Translations under genes and position numbers: made by a program | DNA from: Cyclobacteriaceae bacterium | Lineage (GTDB): Bacteria; Bacteroidota; Bacteroidia; Cytophagales; Cyclobacteriaceae | Assembly (NCBI GenBank): GCA_019638275.1 | Contig: JAHBUC010000001.1 | Location: 836,740 to 900,739 of the forward strand | Reading direction: 5' to 3' | Length of the DNA stretch: 64,000 nt | Shown here: piece after piece, positions 34,828 to 42,030 of the stretch | Layout: every line of letters starts with the position of its first letter | Numbering within the stretch: the stretch's first letter is position 1 | The notes under the pieces: model-generated | Databases searched by the model: none | What the model was told of the DNA's origin: nothing | What the model saw: only the letters and a program-made list of their open reading frames with translations

Positions 34828-35127
34828 TTAGCGTTGTGTTTTGATCAATTCTTCCAATGCATCCAGGTGTTTCTTGAAGGCATTTCTTCCTTTCTCGGTT
34901 GCTTTGTATTTGGTGTTTGGCTTTCGCTCTACAAACGTTTTGGAAACAGAAAGGTATTTTTCTTTCTCCAATGTTTTCAGGTTTGAGGCCAGGTTGCCAT
35001 CCGTAACATTCAATACCTCTTTCAGTGAATTAAAATCATATGAGTCGTTTGCTACGAGCACAGACATAATCTGCAACCGTATACGATGCTCCAATATTCG
35101 ATCAAGCTGGTCAAACGGATTTTTCAC
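34828..35127 (-). CDS. Winged-helix regulator (HTH_34 type)
   Basis: 99 residues, one winged helix of the HTH_34 type: LEHRIRLQIMSVLVANDSYDFNSLKEVLNVTDGNLASNLKTLEKE, then the wing with RKPNTKYKATEKG. There is no ligand domain. Its start overlaps the stop of the upstream membrane-protein gene by 4 bases (35124-35127), showing translational coupling. It precedes creD on the same strand with a 57-base gap that contains a palindrome. It probably represses both its own operon and creD. Confidence 0.88.
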   Translation of the reverse strand: MKNPFDQLDRILEHRIRLQIMSVLVANDSYDFNSLKEVLNVTDGNLASNLKTLEKEKYLSVSKTFVERKPNTKYKATEKGRNAFKKHLDALEELIKTQR

Positions 35128-35747
35128 GAATCGTAACGATAATGCATAACTGCGCCATACACTACATGCAGCACACCAAATCCAAGAGCCCAGAAAACCA
35201 ATCCATAACCTGGCAGCAACGCAGCTACCAATCCTAATATGATTTCGGAAAATCCCAAATACCGGATTTCATTTACGGTTAAGGAGCTTGCGCTGATGAG
35301 TGCAAGTCCGTAAAAAATTAAACAGGCTGGTGCAACAATGCCATAATATCCACGCGAGACTAGAATCAAAATCAGCAGGCCACCGGTTATCAGTGGAATA
35401 AAGAGATTTATGGTAAGGTTTTTACTGGTTTTATTCCAGATGCTGAGGCCCATCCGTTTTGCTTTCCGTTGGCTCATGACGAACGCAGTCGCCATGGATA
35501 GCGCCAACACAATGGCCGCAATCAGCATAAGCTTAAACACAATAGTTTTTTCGTTTACAAAGTAAAACCGAAACCCAAACGGAGAGTGGGGGTAGTAAAT
35601 CAGATAATAAACAATGGTAGCACCGACCAGCGCATAGATTCCCGCCAATACACCCGATAGTCCGCTAAGCGAAAGGAATTTGGCAGAGCGCTCCATAACC
35701 GACCGGATGGAGGCGATGTCGCTTTGGTAATCGTGTATTTCTTTCAT
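35124..35747 (-). CDS. Six-helix membrane protein linked to an HTH regulator
   Basis: 207 residues with six hydrophobic helices. The N-terminal cytosolic helix IRSVMERSAKFLSLSGLSGVLAGIYALVGA opens the family pattern seen in Bacteroidota genes next to HTH_34 regulators. No enzymatic motif is visible. It overlaps the regulator by 4 bases. Its start codon lies 2 bases from the AAAGTACTTT palindrome, which would let a bound regulator block translation or transcription start. Possibly the sensor partner of the regulator; this is inference. Confidence 0.7.
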   Translation of the reverse strand: MKEIHDYQSDIASIRSVMERSAKFLSLSGLSGVLAGIYALVGATIVYYLIYYPHSPFGFRFYFVNEKTIVFKLMLIAAIVLALSMATAFVMSQRKAKRMGLSIWNKTSKNLTINLFIPLITGGLLILILVSRGYYGIVAPACLIFYGLALISASSLTVNEIRYLGFSEIILGLVAALLPGYGLVFWALGFGVLHVVYGAVMHYRYDS

Positions 35748-35749
35748 TT

Positions 35750-35760
35750 AAAGTACTTTT
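35750..35760. promoter_or_regulatory. Second copy of the AAAGTACTTT operator
   Basis: AAAGTACTTTT followed by GATTTCAAAGTTAA, closely matching the palindrome and right flank upstream of creD. It is 2 bases 5' of the membrane-protein ATG (minus strand). Confidence 0.65.
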
Positions 35761-35935
35761 GATTTCAAAGTTAAGGCTTACAACGTTAATTCCAAGCTGC
35801 AGGTTGTGCTTTATTTTATGTGTTTTATAGTGATCGGGAGCCATAGAATTAATCTTTCGAAACAAGTTTTTACATCCACATCCGCACGGTATCTTGCCGA
35901 CTGAAATTACCTGAACTAACCGCCTTCACCGGTTT

Positions 35936-38197
35936 ATGGACTTTTTCACCGTACTTCTCGTTATCCTTTTTGTTGTTGCCATCATCGACCTTATTGTAGG
36001 CGTAAGCAACGATGCTGTAAACTTTCTGAACTCGGCCATTGGCTCAAAAGTGGCGCCTATCCGCACCATACTACTGGTGGCCAGTGCCGGGGTTGTGCTG
36101 GGCTCCATGTTCTCCAGCGGCATGATGGAAATTGCACGAAACGGTCTGTTCAATCCGTCATTCTTTACGTTTGAGCAAGTCATGTTTTTGTTCCTGGCAG
36201 TAATGCTCACGGACGTTATTCTACTTGATTTTTATAACAGCCTGGGTTTACCAACATCCACTACCGTATCCCTGGTGTTTGAGATTCTTGGTGCTGCCTT
36301 TGCCATTGGTGTTTTACATTCATTTTCAACCGGTTTGTCGTGGGGTGAAATTCAGTTGGATAATATTTTAAACTTCTCTTCGGCCTTCACCATCATCACC
36401 GGAATTTTTCTTTCCATTTTTTTGGCGTTTATCGTGGGCTCTTTGATTCAACGCGTATCGCGGGTAATCTTTACCTTCTCCATAAAGAAATCAATCAAAA
36501 ACTACGGAGCTGTTTTTTGCGGACTATCCATTACCACCATTATTTATTTTTTACTGATTAAAGGGGTGAAGGGCAGCTCGCTCGTTACTGACACCCAGGT
36601 GAAGTGGGTGATGGAAAATACCTGGAGCATTGTATTGGCAAGCCTGGTGTTTTTCAGTGTGGTGATACAATTGATTATGTGGTACACCAAAATCAATCCG
36701 CTAAAAGTGGTGGTGTTGTTGGGTACCTTCTCCCTGGCAATGGCGTTTGCCGGAAACGATTTGGTAAACTTTATTGGTGTGGCGGTTGGTGGTTTGGTTG
36801 CTTTCCAAAACTGGGCTGCTTCCGGTGTTCCTGCTGATCAATACCAGATGGGCATTCTATCTGAGAAGCTGATTACACCAACCTGGATTTTGCTCGTGGC
36901 TGGCGTGGTGATGGTGGTAACACTTTGGACGAATGCAAAAAGCCGTAAGGTTACTGAAACTGAACTTTCACTAAGCCGGCAAGATGAAGGTGATGAGAAG
37001 TTTAGTCCAAACATGATGTCGCGCATACTGGTTGGTGTTGCCCTATTGGCTGGCAGAACCACCGACTCGTTACTTCCGCGCTCATGGTCGAAAGCTATAG
37101 AAAGAAGATTTGAAAAGAGAGCCGCAGAGGCCATCAGTGAAAAAGATCAGCCTTCGTTTGACTTGGTGCGAGCATCGGTAAACCTGTTGGTATCAAGTGT
37201 GCTGATTGCGTACGGAACTTCACAGAAGCTTCCACTCTCCACTACGTTTGTAACCTTCATGGTGGCTATGGGCACTTCGTTTGCCGATCAGGCCTGGGGC
37301 AGAGAAAGTGCCGTTTACCGCGTGGCGGGTGTAATGAATGTGATTGCCGGATGGTTAATTACCGCTATTGTAGCGTTTACGTTTAGTGGGTTTATAGCCT
37401 TTATACTTTTCAAAACGGGCCATGTTGGTGTGATTGTGGTTACGGTGTTGGCGGCATTCCTCATCATTCGCAGTCATGTGCGGTTTGCCAAAAAGGAAAA
37501 GAAGGAATCATCAGAAAAGCAAATATTTGCCAGTAACCTGAAAGATTTAAAACAAGCCATCGATGAAAGCAACGAGGTTACGGTAAAAAATCTGAAGGTG
37601 ATCATGAAGGTATATGGCACCAGCGTGGAATCATTAGCCAAAGAAAAACGTAAGGCGGTTGAAAAATCGATGTGGCGCATTAAAGAACTGCGCGAACAAA
37701 ACGAAAAAATTCAACACAAGATCATTAAGTATGTAAAAAAGATGCCGCGCCAAAACCTCGCGGCCAGTCGCTTGTACATTCTCATGTTTGATTACATGCA
37801 GGATTTGTATCAAAGCATTTTGCTTATCAGCGAAAGCTGTACAGTGCATTTGCAAAATTATCACACTTCTCCTTCAAAGCGTTACCTGCAACAACTGCAG
37901 GAAGTTGAAAAGGGGTTGCAGGCTTTCACTGAATTGGTATGTAAGGATATAGGAACTTCTCATTTTGAGCATGCGCAAGAAATAAAAGACCAGCAGCAAA
38001 AGTGGCTCCGGCAGCTTGATCAGTTTGTGGACGATCAGATTTCAGCCATCCAGAAAGACAATGTTGGAAACCGCATCGGTTTATTGCAAATGCGTTTGCT
38101 TCTTGAATCAAAAGATGTACTGAATGCCATTTTCGGAATGTATACCTTGTACCTGGATTACCACAATCAGGGTATAGGCGAAAGCAAGAAAATGTAA
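35936..38197 (+). CDS. PiT-family inorganic phosphate transporter with a PhoU-like C-terminus
   Basis: 753 residues. Two PiT signature repeats are present: GVSNDAVNFLNSAIGSK near residue 22 and FAGNDLVNFIGVAVGG near 272, within about ten to twelve membrane helices. The part from about 520 is a long helical cytosolic domain like PhoU, unlike the usual PiT length of about 500. It imports phosphate with a cation. The stop codon overlaps the start of the CNNM-type gene by one base (TAATG), so the two are translated together. Confidence 0.9.
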   Translation: MDFFTVLLVILFVVAIIDLIVGVSNDAVNFLNSAIGSKVAPIRTILLVASAGVVLGSMFSSGMMEIARNGLFNPSFFTFEQVMFLFLAVMLTDVILLDFYNSLGLPTSTTVSLVFEILGAAFAIGVLHSFSTGLSWGEIQLDNILNFSSAFTIITGIFLSIFLAFIVGSLIQRVSRVIFTFSIKKSIKNYGAVFCGLSITTIIYFLLIKGVKGSSLVTDTQVKWVMENTWSIVLASLVFFSVVIQLIMWYTKINPLKVVVLLGTFSLAMAFAGNDLVNFIGVAVGGLVAFQNWAASGVPADQYQMGILSEKLITPTWILLVAGVVMVVTLWTNAKSRKVTETELSLSRQDEGDEKFSPNMMSRILVGVALLAGRTTDSLLPRSWSKAIERRFEKRAAEAISEKDQPSFDLVRASVNLLVSSVLIAYGTSQKLPLSTTFVTFMVAMGTSFADQAWGRESAVYRVAGVMNVIAGWLITAIVAFTFSGFIAFILFKTGHVGVIVVTVLAAFLIIRSHVRFAKKEKKESSEKQIFASNLKDLKQAIDESNEVTVKNLKVIMKVYGTSVESLAKEKRKAVEKSMWRIKELREQNEKIQHKIIKYVKKMPRQNLAASRLYILMFDYMQDLYQSILLISESCTVHLQNYHTSPSKRYLQQLQEVEKGLQAFTELVCKDIGTSHFEHAQEIKDQQQKWLRQLDQFVDDQISAIQKDNVGNRIGLLQMRLLLESKDVLNAIFGMYTLYLDYHNQGIGESKKM

Positions 38198-39270
38198 TGG
38201 CTCTCTTATTAACCTACCTATTCATTGCGCTGTTTACTTCCTTTCTATGTTCTATCATGGAAGCAGTGTTGCTTTCCACACCCGTGTCTTACCTGAAGGC
38301 AAAATTGGAACAAGGCGTTTCTGCTGCTTCAATTTTTATCAAACTCAAGGAAGATATTGATAAGCCGTTGTCGGCTATTTTAACCTTAAATACCATTGCA
38401 CATACGGTTGGTGCGGCAGGTGTGGGCGCCCAGGCAACGATCGTTTTTGGCGAAGCCTACTTTGGATTGGTTTCAGCAGTCTTAACCATACTCATTTTGG
38501 TGTTAACGGAAATTATTCCGAAAACAATTGGTGCAAATTATAGCCGTGAACTTATGGGTGTTGCAGCAAAGACCATCCGTGCGATGATTATTATTACATA
38601 CCCACTGGTAATCGTTTCTGCCTACCTGACTCGGTTGTTATCGCGAAAGGAAGCAGGGTTCACTACCAGTAGGGAAGAAATTTCGGCATTGGCAAACATT
38701 GGTGAAGAGGAAGGGATTTTCGGAGACAAGGAGAATAAGATTATTCAAAACCTGATTAAACTGAAAGGTATTCGGGTTAATGAAATAATGACGCCCCGGA
38801 TTGTGGTGGTAATTGCCAATGAAAGCATGACGTTGAAGGAGTTTCTGGTAAACAAGGAGTTTCTGCATTTCTCCAGGATTCCGGTATACCACGAGCATCG
38901 CGAAAACATAACCGGTTATGTTTTTCGGGAGCAAGTTTTTGAAAAGCTGGCGGAAGATCAATTCGAACTGAACCTGAAGGATATCAGACGTGATATTGTA
39001 ACCTTTCCAACAAGTGTTACACTTTTCAGTGCGTGGGAGAAACTGCTTAATCAAAAGGAGCACATTGCCCTCATCGTTGATGAATATGGCGGCATGGATG
39101 GCATTGTAACCCTGGAGGATATTATTGAAGCCCTGTTGGGCTTTGAAATTGTAGATGAAAAAGACCAGGTAGCAGATATGCAGCAATTTGCAATGGATCG
39201 CTGGAAAGCCCGCCAAAAGAAGTATCAGTTATTAAAAGGGGAAAGGAACGGGCCTGAATCTGACACCTGA
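38197..39270 (+). CDS. CNNM/HlyC-type transporter (DUF21 + CBS)
   Basis: 357 residues. The DUF21 membrane domain (1-180) starts LLLTYLFIALFTSFLCSIMEAVL and includes ILVLTEIIPKTIGANY. A pair of CBS domains follows (about 200-320), with RVNEIMTPRIVVV and ALIVDEYGGMDGIVTLEDIIEALLG. The C-terminal CorC_HlyC domain common in this family is missing; the chain ends soon after the CBS pair. Probably a divalent-cation (Mg) transporter or regulator. Translationally coupled to the phosphate transporter, which suggests linked phosphate and magnesium balance. Confidence 0.88.
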   Translation: MALLLTYLFIALFTSFLCSIMEAVLLSTPVSYLKAKLEQGVSAASIFIKLKEDIDKPLSAILTLNTIAHTVGAAGVGAQATIVFGEAYFGLVSAVLTILILVLTEIIPKTIGANYSRELMGVAAKTIRAMIIITYPLVIVSAYLTRLLSRKEAGFTTSREEISALANIGEEEGIFGDKENKIIQNLIKLKGIRVNEIMTPRIVVVIANESMTLKEFLVNKEFLHFSRIPVYHEHRENITGYVFREQVFEKLAEDQFELNLKDIRRDIVTFPTSVTLFSAWEKLLNQKEHIALIVDEYGGMDGIVTLEDIIEALLGFEIVDEKDQVADMQQFAMDRWKARQKKYQLLKGERNGPESDT

Positions 39271-39323
39271 GCAAGCATATGGGTTATCGAATATCAGCGT
39301 ATTAAGAAAATTCGGGTCAGATT

Positions 39324-39354
39324 TTGATTTTAAGGCACCAGTACCTTAATATTG
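39324..39354 (+). promoter_or_regulatory. Promoter of tRNA-Asn
   Basis: TTG at 39324-39326, a 20-base spacer and TAATATTG at 39347-39354 (one mismatch to TAnnTTTG). The tRNA starts 22 bases later. It lies after the CNNM stop codon at 39270. Confidence 0.6.
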
Positions 39355-39376
39355 CACTCCCAAAAAACGGGTAAAT

Positions 39377-39450
39377 TCCTCCTTAGCTCAGCTGGTTAGA
39401 GCATCTGACTGTTAATCAGAGGGTCCTTGGTTCAAGTCCAAGAGGAGGAG
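39377..39450 (+). tRNA. tRNA-Asn (anticodon GTT)
   Basis: 74 nucleotides: acceptor TCCTCCT / AGGAGGA, D-arm GCTCAGCTGGTTAGAGC, anticodon stem CTGAC / CAG with loop TGTTAAT (anticodon GTT), and T-arm CTTGG-TTCAAGT-CCAAG. The discriminator is G. CCA is not encoded. A degenerate 3'-half copy with its own terminator lies 245 bases downstream. Confidence 0.95.
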
Positions 39451-39460
39451 CACAAAAGGA

Positions 39461-39487
39461 GAGCCACACTACAGTGGCTTTCTTCAT
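39461..39487 (+). terminator. Terminator after tRNA-Asn
   Basis: Stem AGCCAC / GTGGCT with loop ACTACA (39462-39479), then TTTCTTC. The relic tRNA downstream carries an analogous hairpin at the same distance, preceded by the same GAGCACAAAAGG sequence. Confidence 0.7.
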
Positions 39488-39489
39488 TT

Positions 39490-39710
39490 ATGGGCTATTG
39501 TGTTTATATTCTTTATTCTGCCAAAATTGACAGGTACTATGTGGTGTGCCGTGGGTAATTTACTTTTCTATCCGATGTAGTACAAAATCACAATCACTTA
39601 GGCTTGAAAGGATAATTAAGAGCAAAAAGAGCAGAGGGCTCATTGAGTCCTTGCCAACCCAACCGGATTTGGCGCAAAAATTCTTAAAAGAAACCGCATC
39701 TGACTGTTAA
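39490..39710 (+). pseudogene. Decayed GIY-YIG nuclease gene between tRNA-Asn and a tRNA-Asn relic
   Basis: The ATG at 39490 opens MGYCVYILYSAKIDRYYV, the typical beginning of small UvrC-like GIY-YIG proteins (VYILYS ... YYVG). That frame stops at 39556. From 39597, in another frame, LRLERIIKSKKSRGLIESLP corresponds to the family's C-terminal motif (REREIKAKKSRKxIE), and the frame ends at 39710 inside the tRNA relic. The middle, normally about 35-40 residues with the catalytic Arg and Glu, is missing. The gene is therefore dead, with an internal deletion and a frame change. Recognition rests on both ends fitting one family in the right order. Confidence 0.7.
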
Positions 39711-39755
39711 TTAGCCCCGAGTTGGCTCGGGGTGGTTCAAGTCCAATAGTAGGAG
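39696..39755 (+). pseudogene. tRNA-Asn 3'-half relic carrying an inserted palindrome
   Basis: GCATCTGACTGTTAAT (39696-39711) is identical to the anticodon arm of the intact tRNA-Asn. TGGTTCAAGTCCAA and AGGAGCACAAAAGG further on match its T-arm, acceptor end and 3' flank. Between them the variable loop and start of the T-stem are replaced by the perfect hairpin CCCCGAG-TTGG-CTCGGGG (39715-39732). The whole 5' half is absent. It cannot fold into a working tRNA. Confidence 0.8.
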
Positions 39756-39762
39756 CACAAAA

Positions 39763-39785
39763 GGTAGCCAAAAGCTGCCTTTTTT
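39763..39785 (+). terminator. Terminator after the tRNA-Asn relic
   Basis: Stem GGTAGC / GCTGCC (one G-T pair) with loop CAAAA, followed directly by a T run. It is the counterpart of the terminator following the intact tRNA-Asn. Confidence 0.65.
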
Positions 39786-39877
39786 CATTTTGGGGAACTT
39801 GCCCCGACTTTTCGCAGTGCCTCAGCCTTTGCACACCTTGAAATTCTTCTGTAGTTTCAAAACCGGCAGGTGGGACT

Positions 39878-41794
39878 ATGAAAGCAAGCGCAGCATTTAT
39901 TTTTGCGGTTTTTGGGGTGTGGTTGGTGGGTTTTTCCCAGGAGCCGTTCCGGGTTGATGATGCCGTGGACGAGCGAAATTTCATGCCGCATGACCTGAGT
40001 TTTTACGTTGACCCCACCAACAGGCTCACCTTTATTGACATTACCTCGGTCGAATTTTCAAATCGCTTCGAAACCCATCCTGGCTATCAGAATGTAGATT
40101 TTAAGACCAATGCCTCGTATTGGATTCGAATGCCTGTACAACACACCAGCGCCACCCGAAAAGTTTGGCTGTTGGAATTTTATGATCAGACCATCGACCA
40201 CATTGAAGCATTTATACCCGAAAACGATGGGGGCTATCGCATTGTAAACATGGGTGATCAGCACGCCTTTTCCGATCGCCTTTTTCTGCACAAGAATTTT
40301 GAGATCCAGTTGGATATGGATCGCGATACGGTAATGGTGTATTACTTTAAGGTACGCTCCCATGAATTTGCCGACTTGCGAATCGCACTACGTTCGGTTA
40401 ATCGGTTTGTGTATTATGCATTGAATGAGTACTTCCTGTTTGGCACATTCTATGGAATGATTGTCATCATCAGCCTGTATAACTTTTTGGTATACATCGC
40501 CATTCGCGAAATCAAGAATATTTTTTACGTGTGCTATATACTCAGTGTTGCCGGTTATGCCATGAGCCTGGATGGCATCGGTTTTCAATATTTGTGGCCC
40601 AACCGCCCCGAATGGAACAACTATGCGGTGGGTGTTTTTCTTTATTTACTGATTTTGTGGGCGCTCATCTTCACCCGAAAATTTTTGAGCACCAAGGCAA
40701 ACGCTCCACTGCTGGATAAGGCATTGAAGTGGATGATCATTATCCGTACCATCGTTTTTGGTGTGGAGTTGTTCTTCTTCCCGCAATTTCTTACTTACCG
40801 CAATCTTGAAATCATACCGTTGTCCCTCATTTTCTATACGGCTATAACGGTATGGCGCGGTGGGTACAAGCCGGCCCGTTTTTTCGTTATCGCGTACGGC
40901 ATACTCTTTACAGGTTTCTTTCTTCGCATGATGGTGTACTTCAACGTGCTGCCGTTTACTACGGTATCGCACTACAGTCTTCATTTTTCATTTGTACTCG
41001 AAATGCTCTTCCTGACGTTCGCATTGGGTGATCGTATTCGCATTTTAAAAGACATGCGTGATCGGGCGTTGCGCAGAATCATTCACCAGCATGAATTAAA
41101 CATGCAGTTGAAAGATAAGGTGAACCGCGAACTGGAAGAAAAAGTAAGTGAACGCACCCTTGAACTGGACAAAAAGAACCGGGAACTTGAGGAAAGTAAT
41201 CAGAAGTTGGTTGAGCAAGCCGATAAAATCAATAAAATCAACTCCATGCTCGACCTTGACAACTGGAAGCTGAAGAGCAGCATTAAAGAAGTGTTGAACG
41301 AGCGGTTGCAGGAAAAAACCATGGACTACAACCAGTTCCGTACGTTGTACCCTGATAATTTATCATGTTATCGGTTTCTGGAGCAATTAAAGTGGCAAAA
41401 TGGATTTCAATGCAGGAAGTGTGAGAATGAAAAGCATTTTAAAGGAAGCCAGAAATTTGCCCGCAGGTGCACCCGCTGTGGGTATAATGAGTCCATCACC
41501 GCCTACACCATATTCCACAGCATCAAATTCCCGATAGAAAAGGCGTTTTATATTGCCTATCTCACCGTAACAGGAAAAAAGGAATATACCCTGGAAGAGT
41601 TAGCCGAAAAGCTGTCTGTGGGCCTGAATACTGTTTGGTCGTTCCGTAGCAAAGTGCAACAGCGCCTCTCGGAACTTGAAAATCGGGGTAAAAAGCCAAC
41701 CATTTCACGTTGGGAAGAGGTTATCCTGGAGATTCAAACCCCCTCAATTCAATCAAAACCGGAGTCAGCATCCGTTTTCAGACACCTGAATTAG
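39878..41794 (+). CDS. 7TMR-DISM sensor fused to an IS1595-type zinc ribbon and HTH
   Basis: 638 residues. Signal peptide (to about 20), an extracellular 7TMR-DISMED2-like jelly-roll domain (about 30-165), seven membrane helices of the 7TMR-DISM type (about 180-385) and a long coiled coil (about 395-475). Then follows a zinc ribbon of the IS1595 transposase type: NLSCYRFLEQLKWQNGFQCRKC, with Cys512, Cys515, Cys531, Cys534, TAYTIFHSIKFPIEKAF, and a helix-turn-helix LEELAEKLSVGLNTVWSFRS. The DDE nuclease domain of IS1595 transposases is absent. It lies 236 bases upstream of the SusC gene on the same strand and is the obvious candidate regulator of that locus. Confidence 0.88.
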   Translation: MKASAAFIFAVFGVWLVGFSQEPFRVDDAVDERNFMPHDLSFYVDPTNRLTFIDITSVEFSNRFETHPGYQNVDFKTNASYWIRMPVQHTSATRKVWLLEFYDQTIDHIEAFIPENDGGYRIVNMGDQHAFSDRLFLHKNFEIQLDMDRDTVMVYYFKVRSHEFADLRIALRSVNRFVYYALNEYFLFGTFYGMIVIISLYNFLVYIAIREIKNIFYVCYILSVAGYAMSLDGIGFQYLWPNRPEWNNYAVGVFLYLLILWALIFTRKFLSTKANAPLLDKALKWMIIIRTIVFGVELFFFPQFLTYRNLEIIPLSLIFYTAITVWRGGYKPARFFVIAYGILFTGFFLRMMVYFNVLPFTTVSHYSLHFSFVLEMLFLTFALGDRIRILKDMRDRALRRIIHQHELNMQLKDKVNRELEEKVSERTLELDKKNRELEESNQKLVEQADKINKINSMLDLDNWKLKSSIKEVLNERLQEKTMDYNQFRTLYPDNLSCYRFLEQLKWQNGFQCRKCENEKHFKGSQKFARRCTRCGYNESITAYTIFHSIKFPIEKAFYIAYLTVTGKKEYTLEELAEKLSVGLNTVWSFRSKVQQRLSELENRGKKPTISRWEEVILEIQTPSIQSKPESASVFRHLN

Positions 41795-41837
41795 CAAACG
41801 TTTCCGGTTTGTTTTTTTTATAGGATTTGGCAAATCG

Positions 41838-42010
41838 GTTGCACCGCGTTATCCGCATTTTTGAGCTTAAATCAATGTTTTTATTCGGTTAAAAACACTG
41901 AAAGAAAAGTATGCAACATCAACGGGAAAACTGTCGATTGTTGCAAAAAAACTTTCGGCAATACTTGGTTTTACCAAATTTTATAGAAAAGCGGGACACA
42001 TATGTGCAAC
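41838..42010. promoter_or_regulatory. Control region of the SusC operon with four TGCAAC/GTTGCA sites
   Basis: GTTGCA at 41838 and 41940, and TGCAAC at 41912 and 42005. The middle two extend to TGCAACA (41912-41918) and TGTTGCA (41939-41945), forming an inverted repeat with 20 bases between the arms. Four occurrences of one hexamer in a 236-base interval is far above chance, where about 0.1 is expected. The last lies 21 bases before the SusC ATG. No clear TAnnTTTG promoter is found, as expected for an activator-dependent promoter. Confidence 0.5.
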
Positions 42011-42030
42011 CAAATTTTGAAATCTAGCTT

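Noticed and set aside
41341..41794. An insertion sequence of the IS1595 family
   Set aside because: Only the zinc ribbon and HTH are present, fused in frame to a receptor. There is no DDE nuclease and no terminal repeats.
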